The notes under the pieces are model-generated. The model searched no databases and had not been told where the DNA came from. It worked only from the letters and a program-made list of their open reading frames with translations. The translations under genes and the position numbers were made by a program. Below are positions 35,505-47,414 of a stretch of 64,000 nucleotides of DNA, piece after piece. The number at the start of each line of letters is the position of its first letter. Within the stretch, counting starts at the first letter, position 1. Origin of the DNA: Sinohyriopsis cumingii (taxonomy: Eukaryota > Mollusca > Bivalvia > Unionida > Unionidae); the NCBI GenBank assembly GCA_028554795.2, contig CM068830.1:46328227-46392226 (forward strand), written 5' to 3'.

Positions 35505-38500
35505 CCTGGGAGTAAAGCAAAAATGGAAGAAACAAACTTCCGGATCGCTACTATCAACAGCAAGGGGATATACAAAGCGAAAGCAGACAAAATAGCCAAA
35601 GAAACAAACTTTGAGATAATAATGATACAAGAAACACACTATGGAATTAAGCCAGAATTCAAAATTTTAGTAGAAGACAAACTTAACGCAATAAAGATAT
35701 GCAACAATTTTACAAACAATGATATTAGAGTGGGTTGCAACAATAATATTTTTTAATAAAACAGGCAGTAAGCTAGTAAAGGTTTGAGGTGGGGGAATTT
35801 TTTTAAGGGACGGTTGCTACATGTTAAAATGTTGAATTGCCATATTATAAATGTGTACATGCCAGCTAATAAAAATAAGAAACTAATTTTAAAGAAAACT
35901 TACATACCTACCTACAACAATATTCGATGGAAAATCTAATCATAGGGGAAGATTTCAACTGGGTAGGGGACGAAATTGACAGAACGGCTGACCTAACAAG
36001 TAACAAAATATACCGAACTGAAATGGTAAATTTATTAAATAAACACAATTTACATGACATTCATAGAAAACTGAACATTTTAAGAAGAGAATTTACCTTT
36101 AACTATAAATAAAACCAGTCTAGCAGGTTTTATAAATTTTACGGGAATTTTTATGATCCATTAATATATATTAATGCTGCAATAACCAACCAAAAACTAT
36201 CAGACCATTTCATGTTCACTATTGACCTAAAAATGAAAAAAAAAATAATAGAAAAATATGGGCCAAATAATAAAAAAAAGAAAGAAATTGAAACCTTCAA
36301 AAATGAAGAAAATATTAATATAATAATTGATTGGGATGTTTTTGAAAAACATAATGAAAAGAATATATATTCAGTACTCAAATAGAGGGCGGAAAAACAG
36401 AAAAAAGACAAACACGAACTCAAATTTGAACTAAGCAAAACAACAAACGACGATGGAGAAAAAAAACGATTGACAGACAAAATTATAATCGTTGAAGAAG
36501 ACGAAAATCAGGGGGGAATAATAAGGGCGGGAAAATTTATAGAGATCTACAACAAGGCAAAAAACTTATATAAACGAGAAGAATTTAGAAAAGGGGGTGA
36601 TACAATTTTAAACAAAATCAAAATAAACAATGTAACCCATACTGTAAAAGAAGATATCCTAAATAATATTTCCCAATATTATAAAGAACTATACACCACA
36701 CAGAACATATACTTCAGCACAATCGACAGCTACTTAAAAAATGTCGACTGTGAGATGACATCAACAGAACATAGAAACCAATGTGATGACGTCATCTCAG
36801 ATCAAGAAATCACAAAAAGTATATCTACACTCACAACAATCGCCAGGGAACGATGGACTCACCGTGGAATTCTATCAAAAGTTCCACGGTGAACTGACCC
36901 CGATCTTAAACGCTTTGTATAACAATATATTTTTAAGTAAAAATAAAATGACTAAATCTATGAGGGAGGGAGTTATCACACTTATATACAAAGGGAAAGG
37001 GGATAGAGACGAGATTAAAAACTGGAGGCCCATATCACTTTTAAACACGGACTATAAGATTTTAAGTAGTATTTTAACAAATAGAGTAACGGGTAGGATA
37101 AACAAAATAATTATTGTAAATCAAACTTGTGGGGGAGGGATATACAAAACAAAATTTTAAACATTAAAACTATAATTAACTACATAAATGAAACATGTAT
37201 GATGAGTGTTATGGTACTCTTCGACCAGGAGAAAGCTTTCGACCGATTTGAACAAAACTATATAAAGAATGTTTTTAAAAAATTTGGTTTCAGACCCAGT
37301 TTCTGAAATGGACCAAAATCCTACAAACTGGGATAATTTCATGTGTACAATTAAACGGGAAATGCACGAAATAATTTGAAATAAAACGATCAGTGAGACA
37401 AGGATGTCCACTATCAATGCTACAATACGTAATGGCAATAGAAATCCTAAGTCACACGATAAGAAACAACCCAGAAATACAAGCAGGGGCGTATTAACCA
37501 TTAGGCAGACTAAGCACTTGCTTAGGGCACCAGGGCCAAAGGAGGCACCACAAAGTTGAGAAAAGGGTGAAAAGAAAAAAAAAAGCGAATGAAGATTTGT
37601 AAAAACAAATTGATAAAACTAGTGCCAATTGATCATAATGTTCTGTTTCTTGATCATGGTACACCCTAGGGTTATCTTCCCAGGTGTACGTTGAAAGGAG
37701 GGGGTCACCAAGATTTGTCAGTGCTTAGGGCACCAGTGAGCCTTAATCCGCCCCTGAATGCAAGGCATACAAATACCAAACCTAAAAAAGAATAAAAAAT
37801 GCTCTAACATGCATATGATTGCACCAACTTTATAAGAGAGGGGAAATGCTATATGCATCTAGTAGAAGAATTTGAAAAATTTGGTAAAGCGTCGGGTTCC
37901 AAAATAAACCACAACAAGCACGAAATCTTAAAAATAGTTAACTGGAGGGGCAACCACCCTGGATTGCCCCCCCCCCAACACACACACACACACCTACTGA
38001 GAGACACGGTAAAGGCTCTAAGGGTTTACTTTGGTAAAAAAGAAAAGAAGCTGTAGAAAACTATGAACATATTATCAACAAAATAAGAGAAAATATGAAA
38101 ATCTGGCCATGGCGCCATTACGTATCATGGAGCGGGCCCAAGTGGCCAAGACTTATTTATACTCAAATATTAACTACATAATTAAATCCATATATACGGA
38201 TAATACTATTTTAAACAAAACAGACAAGGAAATAATAGATTATATATGGAATCATAAAATGCATTATGTAAAAAAAGAGACATTATATAGGGCCAAAAGT
38301 AAAGGGGGCTTGGGGTTGCCGAGCCCCCTACTACTATAATTAACTAACATAATCAATAGATTAAAAAATTGCAATCAGACCCGGCTACAGCGTGGGAAGC
38401 ACTGTACATCTACTGGTTCGGCTTCACCTTGAGAAACCGACCAGAGATATACAAAAATAACAAATTAATATAAAAAATTGAAGTGCCACGCAAATTTAAA

Positions 38501-40317
38501 TATATAAGAGAACTAATTTTAAAATATAGAGACAAAACAGATTTATGGAAAATAGAAATAAGTAAAAGTGACGCTTGGATTAGAGAGGAGGTAACCAAAA
38601 ATATAAAATGTAGATTAGAGCAGGACAACTGGGGGGTAAATTGGACAAACACTTGGAAAAATTGGTGAAAATAAGATCTGTCAAACACAAAGTATAATTT
38701 TTTAAATACCTGCACAACACCTGGCTAACAGACGAAGAAGCAATCAAACGTCGTATGCTCAGGATAATGCCGAAATGCCCTTTATGTAAAACAGCGAACT
38801 TCACCAAACTACATACGATTGCCCAATGTAAAAAAACTAAACATAATAGGATAAAGTTAATAATGGAAATTTGCAAAAAAAATATAAGTATAACAAAAAT
38901 AACATTTTATTCATAGATGTAGACTACGAAAACAAAATCGTTCTAAAAATGTATAGACTATATAGTAACTACGATGATATCCTGTGAACAGGTGATAAAG
39001 ATTTTTAAATAGGATACGCCGTAAAAATAAGAATATTAACCACAATACGAACTCAGTACGTCTTACGACGAACAGATACTTACCGTCAGGCTGATATAAC
39101 GCAATTTATGTTGGAATTGGGGGAGAGAGGAATAGGTATGACAGACCGAAGGGTCGCGTAGCGCAATTGCGAGCTGATGCCATACCCATACCCCCTCCTC
39201 GCACCCCACAACAGCCATATTTTAAAGAAAATTTCAAATTATATTTCAAATATTTCAAAGAAACCCATATAACTTTTTTTTTAAAGAGAAAAGGGAAGAA
39301 AGGAAGAAAGAAAACAATAAAAGAATTTTGTAATTTTTTTTTTTTTTCTTTCTATGAAAAAAAAATTCTAAAGACATATATAGTAAGGGATACAGGGAAA
39401 ATATAAGGGGGAAGTAAATAGCGATGACATCATGGGGCTAAGTCACATGGCGCTAAGCGAAGTGGACAGGCCCATCAAAAGTCTTTGAAAACACGCCATG
39501 TAGACCATAAACAGACAAAACAGAGACACAAATACATACTGTATAACACTTAGTTTAAAACCCTACTAACTTCTATATCTTAAAATCCATACAGCTCCCG
39601 CACTGCATGGTTGACCACTGCACAATAATGTGGTCTCATACATACGTTTGGATCTTTCAATAAAGCATAATCAGATAAACTAAATGAAGGAAGCCTAATG
39701 CGACCCAGGAGAAACACATAAAGAATAAAGAAGCGTGAACCTTGGATCGAGCGTAACCTACCTATCAACATCTTTAAAACCTATTATGAGGAACGATCAT
39801 ATTATCACTCGAATAATAAAATGAGAAATTATTTTTTTTTTAAACAAAATCTAAATAGTACACCATTCCATCGTTAAAATTAGAAAACCATAAAACAAAT
39901 TAAAAGATACAATATAACATCATAAAGGAAGAAATACAACTGGGAAAGATAGTTGATCTATACTTGCTGTCTCAAACATAAAGAAAATATAGCATACATA
40001 CAATATAGCACCATTACATATAGCAAACACTGAGACCTAGGCGACATATAGCAAAGGTCACAAAATATTTCAAGGGAAGGAACTTCGAGCAAGGTGAGGG
40101 AAACCAGACTCGGACGAACAACCCTTTAGATAACACTATGGAAACATAAATACCCCATCAAAATATCTACAAACTAAATTTTTTTATATAAAATTTTGTT
40201 TTAAATAAAACATACAACACATCTGAGGGGGAAAGACACAAACATAAAATACTTTTTAATTTTTTGGAAATGGGGGGGGGGGCATATTTCCGGCGCCCCC
40301 CCCCCCCAAAAAAAGTG
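35505..40317 (+). mobile_element. L1/Tx1-like LINE, nearly complete but decayed (copy 1)
   Basis: In order: endonuclease start near 35523 (FRIATINSKG, IMIQETHYG), IGEDFNWVGDEIDRT near 35930, RT with PGNDGLTVEFYQKFHG, WRPISLLNTDYKILS near 37020 and FDQEKAFDRF near 37225, VRQGCPLS near 37390, a C-terminal domain near 38380-38830 and a ~1.1-kb 3' UTR ending in a C-run plus A7. Stops and frame changes are frequent (more than ten), so it is inactive. A hAT MITE is nested at 37484-37756. QETH and RQGCPLS point to the L1/Tx1 clade. The 5' limit is uncertain. Confidence 0.85.
37484..37756. mobile_element. hAT MITE, 273 bp, nested in the LINE
   Basis: Ends are CAGGGGCGTATTAA and, in inverse, CAGGGGCGGATTAA. 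Flanks are AATACAAG (37476-37483) and AATGCAAG (37757-37764), an 8-bp target duplication with one difference. Without the element the LINE frame reads on from NPEIQ to GIQIPN. Further inside, 'gcttagggcacca' is repeated in both ends. Confidence 0.9.
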
Positions 40318-40319
40318 TG

Positions 40320-42052
40320 TTTGTGTGTGCGTGTGTGTGTTACTATACCCATTACATTACTTGCAAAATATATATGGTGCTGACATTTTCGGCAAGAGGG
40401 AGACATACCGATATTCTGCATATAATTATTTTAATGTTTGTCAGAGCGAGAGTATTGGGGCCTGATCAGTTCAATATATTTCTCAACTGATATAGCGGGT
40501 ATAATAGAGCCCCCCCCCCCCCCGCGCCGAGTTCGCCACAGAGCGCTCGTGTAATATACGGTTTAATACAAAATACATGATCGTGGGCAGGAATATACAA
40601 ATTTTGGTCGATATACATGATCGTTGTTATCTATTCAAACGAGGGCCATGAAATACATTAGCAAATCCCTACAGTATTTAAGGCAGGCGATTACGAATTA
40701 TTTAAACCACATTCTTCATCTGTCACAGATTTTATAATCATTTTGAAGTGGCTGCTTTATCTCGAGGAAAACGAGCGGTAAGTGTTATATAAAACAAAAT
40801 CTTAATAGCAATTTGATCACTTTTGCGTCATTTTACAGTAAGAATAGTAACAAATAGAGGATAATTTCTTTTCCTACGTTAGGCCTAATACCTGGTATGT
40901 TTCTTAGTGTGATACACACACACAAAAACCAAAACAACACCAACAACATTTTAAAAAACCCACAAAAACGAGTGGCGCGCCGAAGCCACGGGCTAAAATG
41001 TTTTTTTAAATATTTATTTATAGTATCAATCACAAATTGAAATATATCCAGTATTAGCGTTGGAAAAGAAAGTTTTATTTTTGATATATTTTTTTAAAAA
41101 TTATCTCATCCTAGCGAAACACTTTCTGCAAATGACCTTAATAAAGGAAAATAATAAATTAACCTAAACCACTTTGAATGTCGACCGTAACTTGTATTTA
41201 CACGGCATCATGCGCGGAAGAAAATACCAACTGAACCGGGATTTCAGACAGCAAATGAACTTGATTCATTGAACTTCATGAGCACAATCAAACAAATGCA
41301 ACAGTGAAAAAGTGGAACTATGAAAAATCGAGAATGTTAGATTTGCGGAGGATTTATTCCGAATTATTGTCTGCTAATAAAGGATTCATGTCAGTTGCTG
41401 TGTCAGGGATGCCCACACAGCACGCCGTCCAAATGTGAAGTTGCGTCGTGCTGAAAGACATAACACTGTGCCATAATTTATCTTATGTCATGTAAAGAAG
41501 CTGCTTAAATTATAGTATTTAAAATTTTCTTCATTTTGTAAGAGCTCAAGAAATTAATTCTGGTTTGAAAGACAAGATGACGGTAAAACTCAGAAGACGT
41601 AGCTGTACAGTACCGTTGGTGTTTGAGACCTCATAAAAAAGGTAACTGCGTTAACTTCGCTTTTTGTTTGGTAATATGTTGGAGATCATCTTTTGCAGAT
41701 CTTCTTTGAGCTTGGAGTAGCTTTTACATTCTAAACATTTTTATTTGCACTTATCTGCTTAACATGTATTGCTGGGATATCATATAGAATATGAAGTCAG
41801 TATAATGGTACTATATTTTAAATATTTGAATGATAAATTACTGATAAATGATATAATGATAAACTACAAAATAAATAATTTGCCCATTATCCAAAATATG
41901 TTAATTAAAACAAACATTGAATGTAAATTCAGATATAATGAGCAGTTGTAAGAAGTCAGAAATAACATTTTATCAATTGAACCAGTTATGTGTTATCATC
42001 ATCAATTGTAAAATAAACACATGGAGACAAGTATGCTTAAATTCTAAAATGA

Positions 42053-42086
<34 letters not shown>

Positions 42087-42515
42087 GGTATTTTAATTTA
42101 ATACAGAAAAGGTGACATTGATATATGCAGACCAATAATTTTTTTCTTTTTCAGATACAAATTAAAAAGCCTAATTCTGAGAGTTTCACCTACAACATTC
42201 ATGATGGAAAAGGGACACTAATTAAGAGCTGACATATGTGGAAGAAAAATACCATCCATGTTGAAAAGGGCTAGAGGTAATGTGAGAAAACATAATTTAT
42301 CAATCTGAATTAACATTATTGTTGCTATTTTATCTCAACTGGTCAAAAGGCTAAGTGGGTTTATGTAATGGTCCAGAGTGTGTTATTTATTTCACATCCC
42401 TTCTGTCTTTCAACAGTAAGAAATTAGCTACTTTGGAGTCCATAGTTCTGATCAATTTGTTTATATAAAACTTGGTTTTGGGCTTAAATCAACATCTTGG
42501 ATAAATCTAATAATG
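40320..42515. other. Mixed AT-rich stretch, possible transcription start, no gene recognised
   Basis: C-run at 40511-40523; several consensus donors (GTAAGT after 40788; GGTAAC near 41641) and a T-rich acceptor near 42155 followed by a short segment without a long frame. This could be an untranslated first exon or a noncoding transcript; the evidence is weak. A CA run lies at 42054-42080. Confidence 0.3.
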
Positions 42516-43510
42516 AGCAAAATCCAAGTTTTTTTTTTTTTTTTTTCTTTTTTTTTTTATTAACCCCGTAATATGTTGACCACTGGGTCGGGGAACCATC
42601 CCAGGATCACCTTACAATCAAACATTTCTGGTTATCAGATAATCTAGGGATAATAAATATAATCTACAGAGAAAGTAAAAAAGAAAAACACACACACACA
42701 CACACGCATATACACATGCATATGGCCAAAATCTAGGTGACATGGCTTTTGTGATATTACAGTATTTTGTTCCTGTTTACCCTCAAGTCAGAGACAAGTT
42801 AAATGTTCATTGTTGAGGTCCATTTTTGAAGAAATTGGTCCTCTTTTTTATTTACCTTGGCAGTGTAATTTTCAATGTTCTTATGCATTGCAACTATTTG
42901 CTTAAAAGCAAAAATAGAAGGATTTTTCATATTGAATCTGCAAGTATAAATATAATATTTTGCCAAAATAAGCAGAAAATTATCCAAACTGTCCAGTTGT
43001 TCACTTCCTAAAAATGTTTCTTTTTTGGACAGATGTACAATATTTGGGCAAAAAGGTGCAAAAACTTCATTAAAACGGTACCAAAACTGTGAAGTAATAC
43101 TGCAGTCATAAAAGAGATGCTCAATACTTTCAGTTTCACTCTTACAGAAAGTACATTTGTTGTCATCAAATATGTTAATTCTTTTAAGAATATCATTAGT
43201 AGCGATTATTCTATGGATTAATTTAAAGTTAAAAGAGATCAACTTGGTATCCTTGGTACAGCATTTTGCCCGGCTATATATATCAGACCACTCCTCACTA
43301 CTTATATTTTTATTTAATACTTGCATCCAAGTTTCTTGCTTCGCAGTGTGCTGCCTTTTAGCTTCCTGTCAAAGATCTTTGTAAATAAACTTGAGTGAAT
43401 CTTGTTTTCGCAAGTTCGTTATTTTATCATCCTGCTTATCAAAATTATTATGTACTAGGTGGTTTTTTATGGCATCTTTCCATGCTTTAGGAATTCAGCA
43501 AAATCCAAGT
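42516..43510 (-). mobile_element. L1/Tx1-like LINE, 5'-truncated, 14-bp target duplication
   Basis: The body 42530-43496 (967 bp) lies between perfect copies of AGCAAAATCCAAGT (42516-42529 and 43497-43510). It has a poly-A tail (T-rich run 42530-42560 on the + strand) and a 175-codon C-terminal ORF2 piece. The perfect duplication and long open frame indicate a fairly young insertion. Confidence 0.93.
42799..43326 (-). pseudogene. LINE ORF2 C-terminal domain (truncated)
   Basis: The piece reads SSEEWSDIYSRAKCCTKDTK, FKLIHRIIATNDILKR and CTFCKSETESIEHLFYDC, the conserved C-terminal segment with a CxxC...H...C motif of L1/Tx1-type ORF2. The endonuclease and RT domains are missing because the insertion was 5'-truncated; a related frame continues in 43340-43490. 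Confidence 0.85.
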
Positions 43511-46500
43511 ATATACACGAGGTGATCATGTATAAGATTAGTTGAGTTCTTTTAACCAACCTAAAAGCCATACTTCCACAATATAGACTAAAATCATTAA
43601 GTTGTCCTCGAAGTTTGATGAGTGTTAACCATTAATAATAATAAAGTGATCTTTCACCTGACTGAGCATGTTACCACCGCATGCAGTATTTATGCATATA
43701 GTGCAGTTTTTACTAAATTTAGAATACATGCTTATATAAATGAGATCTAGATTGAAGAAGTGAAGATGCATACAAATACACGAGGTTATAACCACTACTG
43801 CTGATTCAAGTTTGATCATACTTGGCCATTGGGCTTCTATAGTCAAGCTTCACAATGATGCTTATTATGAGTGTGATAAAGGTATGTTAATGAAGTGACC
43901 TTGCATCTGATTGGCAGAGTTTCTTACGACTTGCACAACAGTGTTTATGGTCAAATTTAGATCTGACTTGTTTAATTATTTGCTTGTATGTCTGAGGCTG
44001 TAAGCAAATTCTATGCAAATAATGTGGTGGTTCTACATCTCACTCGCCATTCTTGCTACTGCTCTTAAAACTATTTCTCATTAATTTTATCAGACTTGGT
44101 AAATAGATTTATCTCATCAAGATATAGCAAAGGAGCAATTTTGTAAAAAAAATATTCATTCATATTAAACTCAAATTCTGCATCTGATTGGTTGACCTTG
44201 CAAATACTATAAGGGCTCTATTTCTGACAAAAAGATTATTTTGATCTAATGTAGCAGAAATGCTTATATGATCAAAACATCTAACATATTTGATAACAAA
44301 TAAGAAATAGTTTTTCATGTAAATTTGATAAACATTGATAAATCGGTTCATATCATTAAAAGCTTGGAAGAGTTTGATTACATGCGAGACCTTCACATAT
44401 TAATCATGCTTTATTTAGAGAATTATTTTTGTCAGGATTTAGTAAAATAGGTAAAATCAATATGGACTGGTTTTGTTATGTACAGCAACACTAGTTGTTT
44501 ACTGAGTACTGAGGGAATTGGAGTAAGGCAAGGGTACATTGTAGTAGGTAACCTGGTTGACTTGATAACAGGATTGTAACACAAACATTTTTATCAGGAG
44601 TCTATCATACATACCATTGATTCACTGCAGATCCTGCCCCCATTAGTTACCTTTTAATACATAAAGCATTTGGGTTTTTTATGTCACAAATCCCATAGGA
44701 TTAAAATTAACATCATAGGTCTCACTGGATAATTTTGTATTTTGACATACACCTAATTTTTAAGGTAGAAGGCATGAACCTAATTATCACAAGCCTAGCA
44801 TTTCTAAATTCACACATAAGCTAAATCTATAATGTGGTTTAGATTTACTTTGAGTTAGGCATGTAAATAGGTTGGCTTGTTAGTGACTGCCTGTCACAGT
44901 TAGATGAGCATTGGAGATCAAATGCTTGATCTGCAAATGAGCTGCTGACCTTGATGTGTGTCTGCTACAGAGGCAAATATAAAAAAATCTAGATGGTTGA
45001 GGGTTGATGAAAAAAGTATGCTAATTTGTTATAGTACTAGTGAACTTTATTCATGCATAAGCCACATACTGATTCTTTTAGCTGCCTTGTCACAGAAAAA
45101 TATTGAAAATAGCTATTTCTTGTCAAAAATGAATGTAAAATTTAGGAGATGGTGGCAGTGATGGTTCAGTATAGAAATCAATAGCTGCATCAGGAATTAA
45201 CCTGATTACTGCAGTCAAAATCTCACATGTATGCTTTCTACAAAAATCATTAGTTTGTTTTTGTTAGTATCTTCAGTGTAAAATTATTCTCATTTTTCTG
45301 TAATTGGTCATTGTCGGATGAAAATTCACCAGATAAACTGTCCAGTGAGACCATAAAATACACAATTAGAAAATAAAATAAATTTATTCTAGAAAGAAAT
45401 ATTGCATGCAACTCTGTGACACAAATGAAATTAATGAGAAAACACTTAAACAAATGGCTAACATTACTCATCTGGCTTATATAACTTAACAGTTGGCCAT
45501 TTCACTGTGGAGTAGTCAGGTATATCTAGTATTGTAAGAACAGAGCCTAAACAGTAATCTCAGAACTTTTATCAGATCAATTGCATACTTAGGTTTGGAA
45601 AGTATTACATGGGAATTATGTTAATTTTTAAAGATCAAAATGTACCTGCATGTTTTGACCCTACCAGAACCAAACTAAAAGCTCAAATGTGTGCAGTGCT
45701 TTTTGCTCGTCACAACATAATTGGGATTATAACTGCTAACCCTACCCTCTAGCACACATTTAAGATCTTTAGAGTTTTTAAATACAGCCTTCTAATTATA
45801 TAAGTTTCATTACATTGGTTAATAATTAGTCACATGTGATGATACTTGTAACTAATCAAACCACAGCCACTGAGAGCAGACTAAGCACTGATATTTATGT
45901 GGTACAGTGGCAATATACAGTCCGTCTGCTGCACATTTAGTTACCTGCCCATTAAACTGACAACACATGAAACAAACTGGACAATTCTGAAAGCCTTGAA
46001 TTTGACTTTATTTATCTGTATGGTAGAACAGAACATGAGTTGAAAAGCTTTTAATGAAAGACCTTGATATCAAACCTAATAATAACTGCAGGAGTTATAT
46101 TATGGATAATTAACCATTCTCTCAGTTTCAAACTGGGCATTCCATCCCATGGGGTTCTAAATGTAAACCAAGTGTAACTGATATCCTAATGAACTGTAAA
46201 GACCATAGCAGCACAACAGCAGGGGGCCAGATATGTCCAGATCCAGGAATCATAGACCAGTTTCAAACTGATAATGAGCCACATAAAAATGACACATCTG
46301 CTAGAACTTATGTGATGAAGATAACTTAAACTGCATTATTATTAATCCTCCTCCTCCACATCATCATAATTGAGATGCATCATATATGTTTTATTGTAAA
46401 ATAGTTTATGCAACATAATTCAGTGAAGACCTTTACTGCCAATTTACCAGTGAACCATTTGTTTCAATGAACATATTTTATGTTGTAACAAGGAGCATCA

Positions 46501-47245
46501 TTTAAACATTATGATACACTTATCATACCTGTATATGAAATCTTAATACTAACACTTATACTTGCAATACTACTACTAATAAAAACACCTGCACTGATAA
46601 TTTGATTATGTTCAATTGGACTTGTATCTAAATGATCACCAGCTGTATGAAAAGACATATTTTAATATATAGATATTGGATGGAATACTAGTTACCACAA
46701 TTGAATAGTCATATGATAAATGATATATTATTATTTTAAACAATTTATATTTGCAGTGAAACATACTTTTACATTATCTTCCCATAAATTTCATTTATAG
46801 AGCAGTATACTCTGCATTCATTAAATTACTGAAATGGTTAATAATACAACAACAAATACTGCAACTTCCAGAACCACAAAAATCAAAAGATATAAACAAA
46901 AACTTCCCTACATGTATCAACAGTTGTCACTTTATAGACAGAACCATGAAGATTTAGGACAGGATGTTAACAAATTAGGTATTCAAGTTAAAAAGAAAAA
47001 AATACCAAGTAAGCTTACTACCAAAAAAATCAAACATTAACAGTGAATTTTAGTACATTCCCAGGAAACAGAATATATAATTTTTCTTAACTTGATCTGA
47101 TACATCTTAAATCTATAGAAAATGATTCATATTGTATGACTAAAATATTATGTAAACAAAAATTCCATCACTTTTTTCAGATGCAACATGCATACCCCAA
47201 CCCATCCTTCTTGATCATAAAGTATACCAGCATTCCACTATAAGA
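43511..47245. other. AT-rich stretch, no gene recognised
   Basis: Longest open frames are 67-78 codons. One, 46834-47040 (+), is Lys-rich (TTKIKRYKQKLPYMYQQLSL) and ends KKIKH; I cannot assign it and it may be chance. No RNA gene recognised. Confidence 0.4.
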
Positions 47246-47247
47246 TG

Positions 47248-47410
47248 GGGAGCTGTAGTTGCTCAGTGGTTAGCTTTCTGGACCTGTGAAATAAGGTAGG
47301 TTCAAATTCTACCATCGGACCAACCTGGGTTAGCTACCATGGTGCGTCCTTGGGCAAGGCACTATACTTAAAGTGCCTTGGCACTAAATAACTTACTTGT
47401 GTTGCTTTAC
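47248..47410 (+). mobile_element. tRNA-derived SINE, same family as 1978-2140
   Basis: Head TTGCTCAGTGGTTAGC with box-B-like GGTTCAAATTC, body 'cctgggttagctaccatggtgcgtccttgggcaaggcact', tail ending near 'cactaaataacttacttgtg'. The body block matches 2040-2085. Confidence 0.7.
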
Positions 47411-47414
47411 CATA

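Noticed and set aside
40511-40523. C-run and G-runs (also 8083, 24905, 27870) as regulatory quadruplexes
   Set aside because: Homopolymer runs are widespread here, often at LINE 3' ends; no reason to assign function.
46495-46675. About 58 codons open in the mitochondrial code, Leu/Met-rich (possible mitochondrial insert)
   Set aside because: I could not match it to any mitochondrial protein, it is not flanked by more mitochondrial-like sequence, and AT-rich DNA gives such frames by chance.
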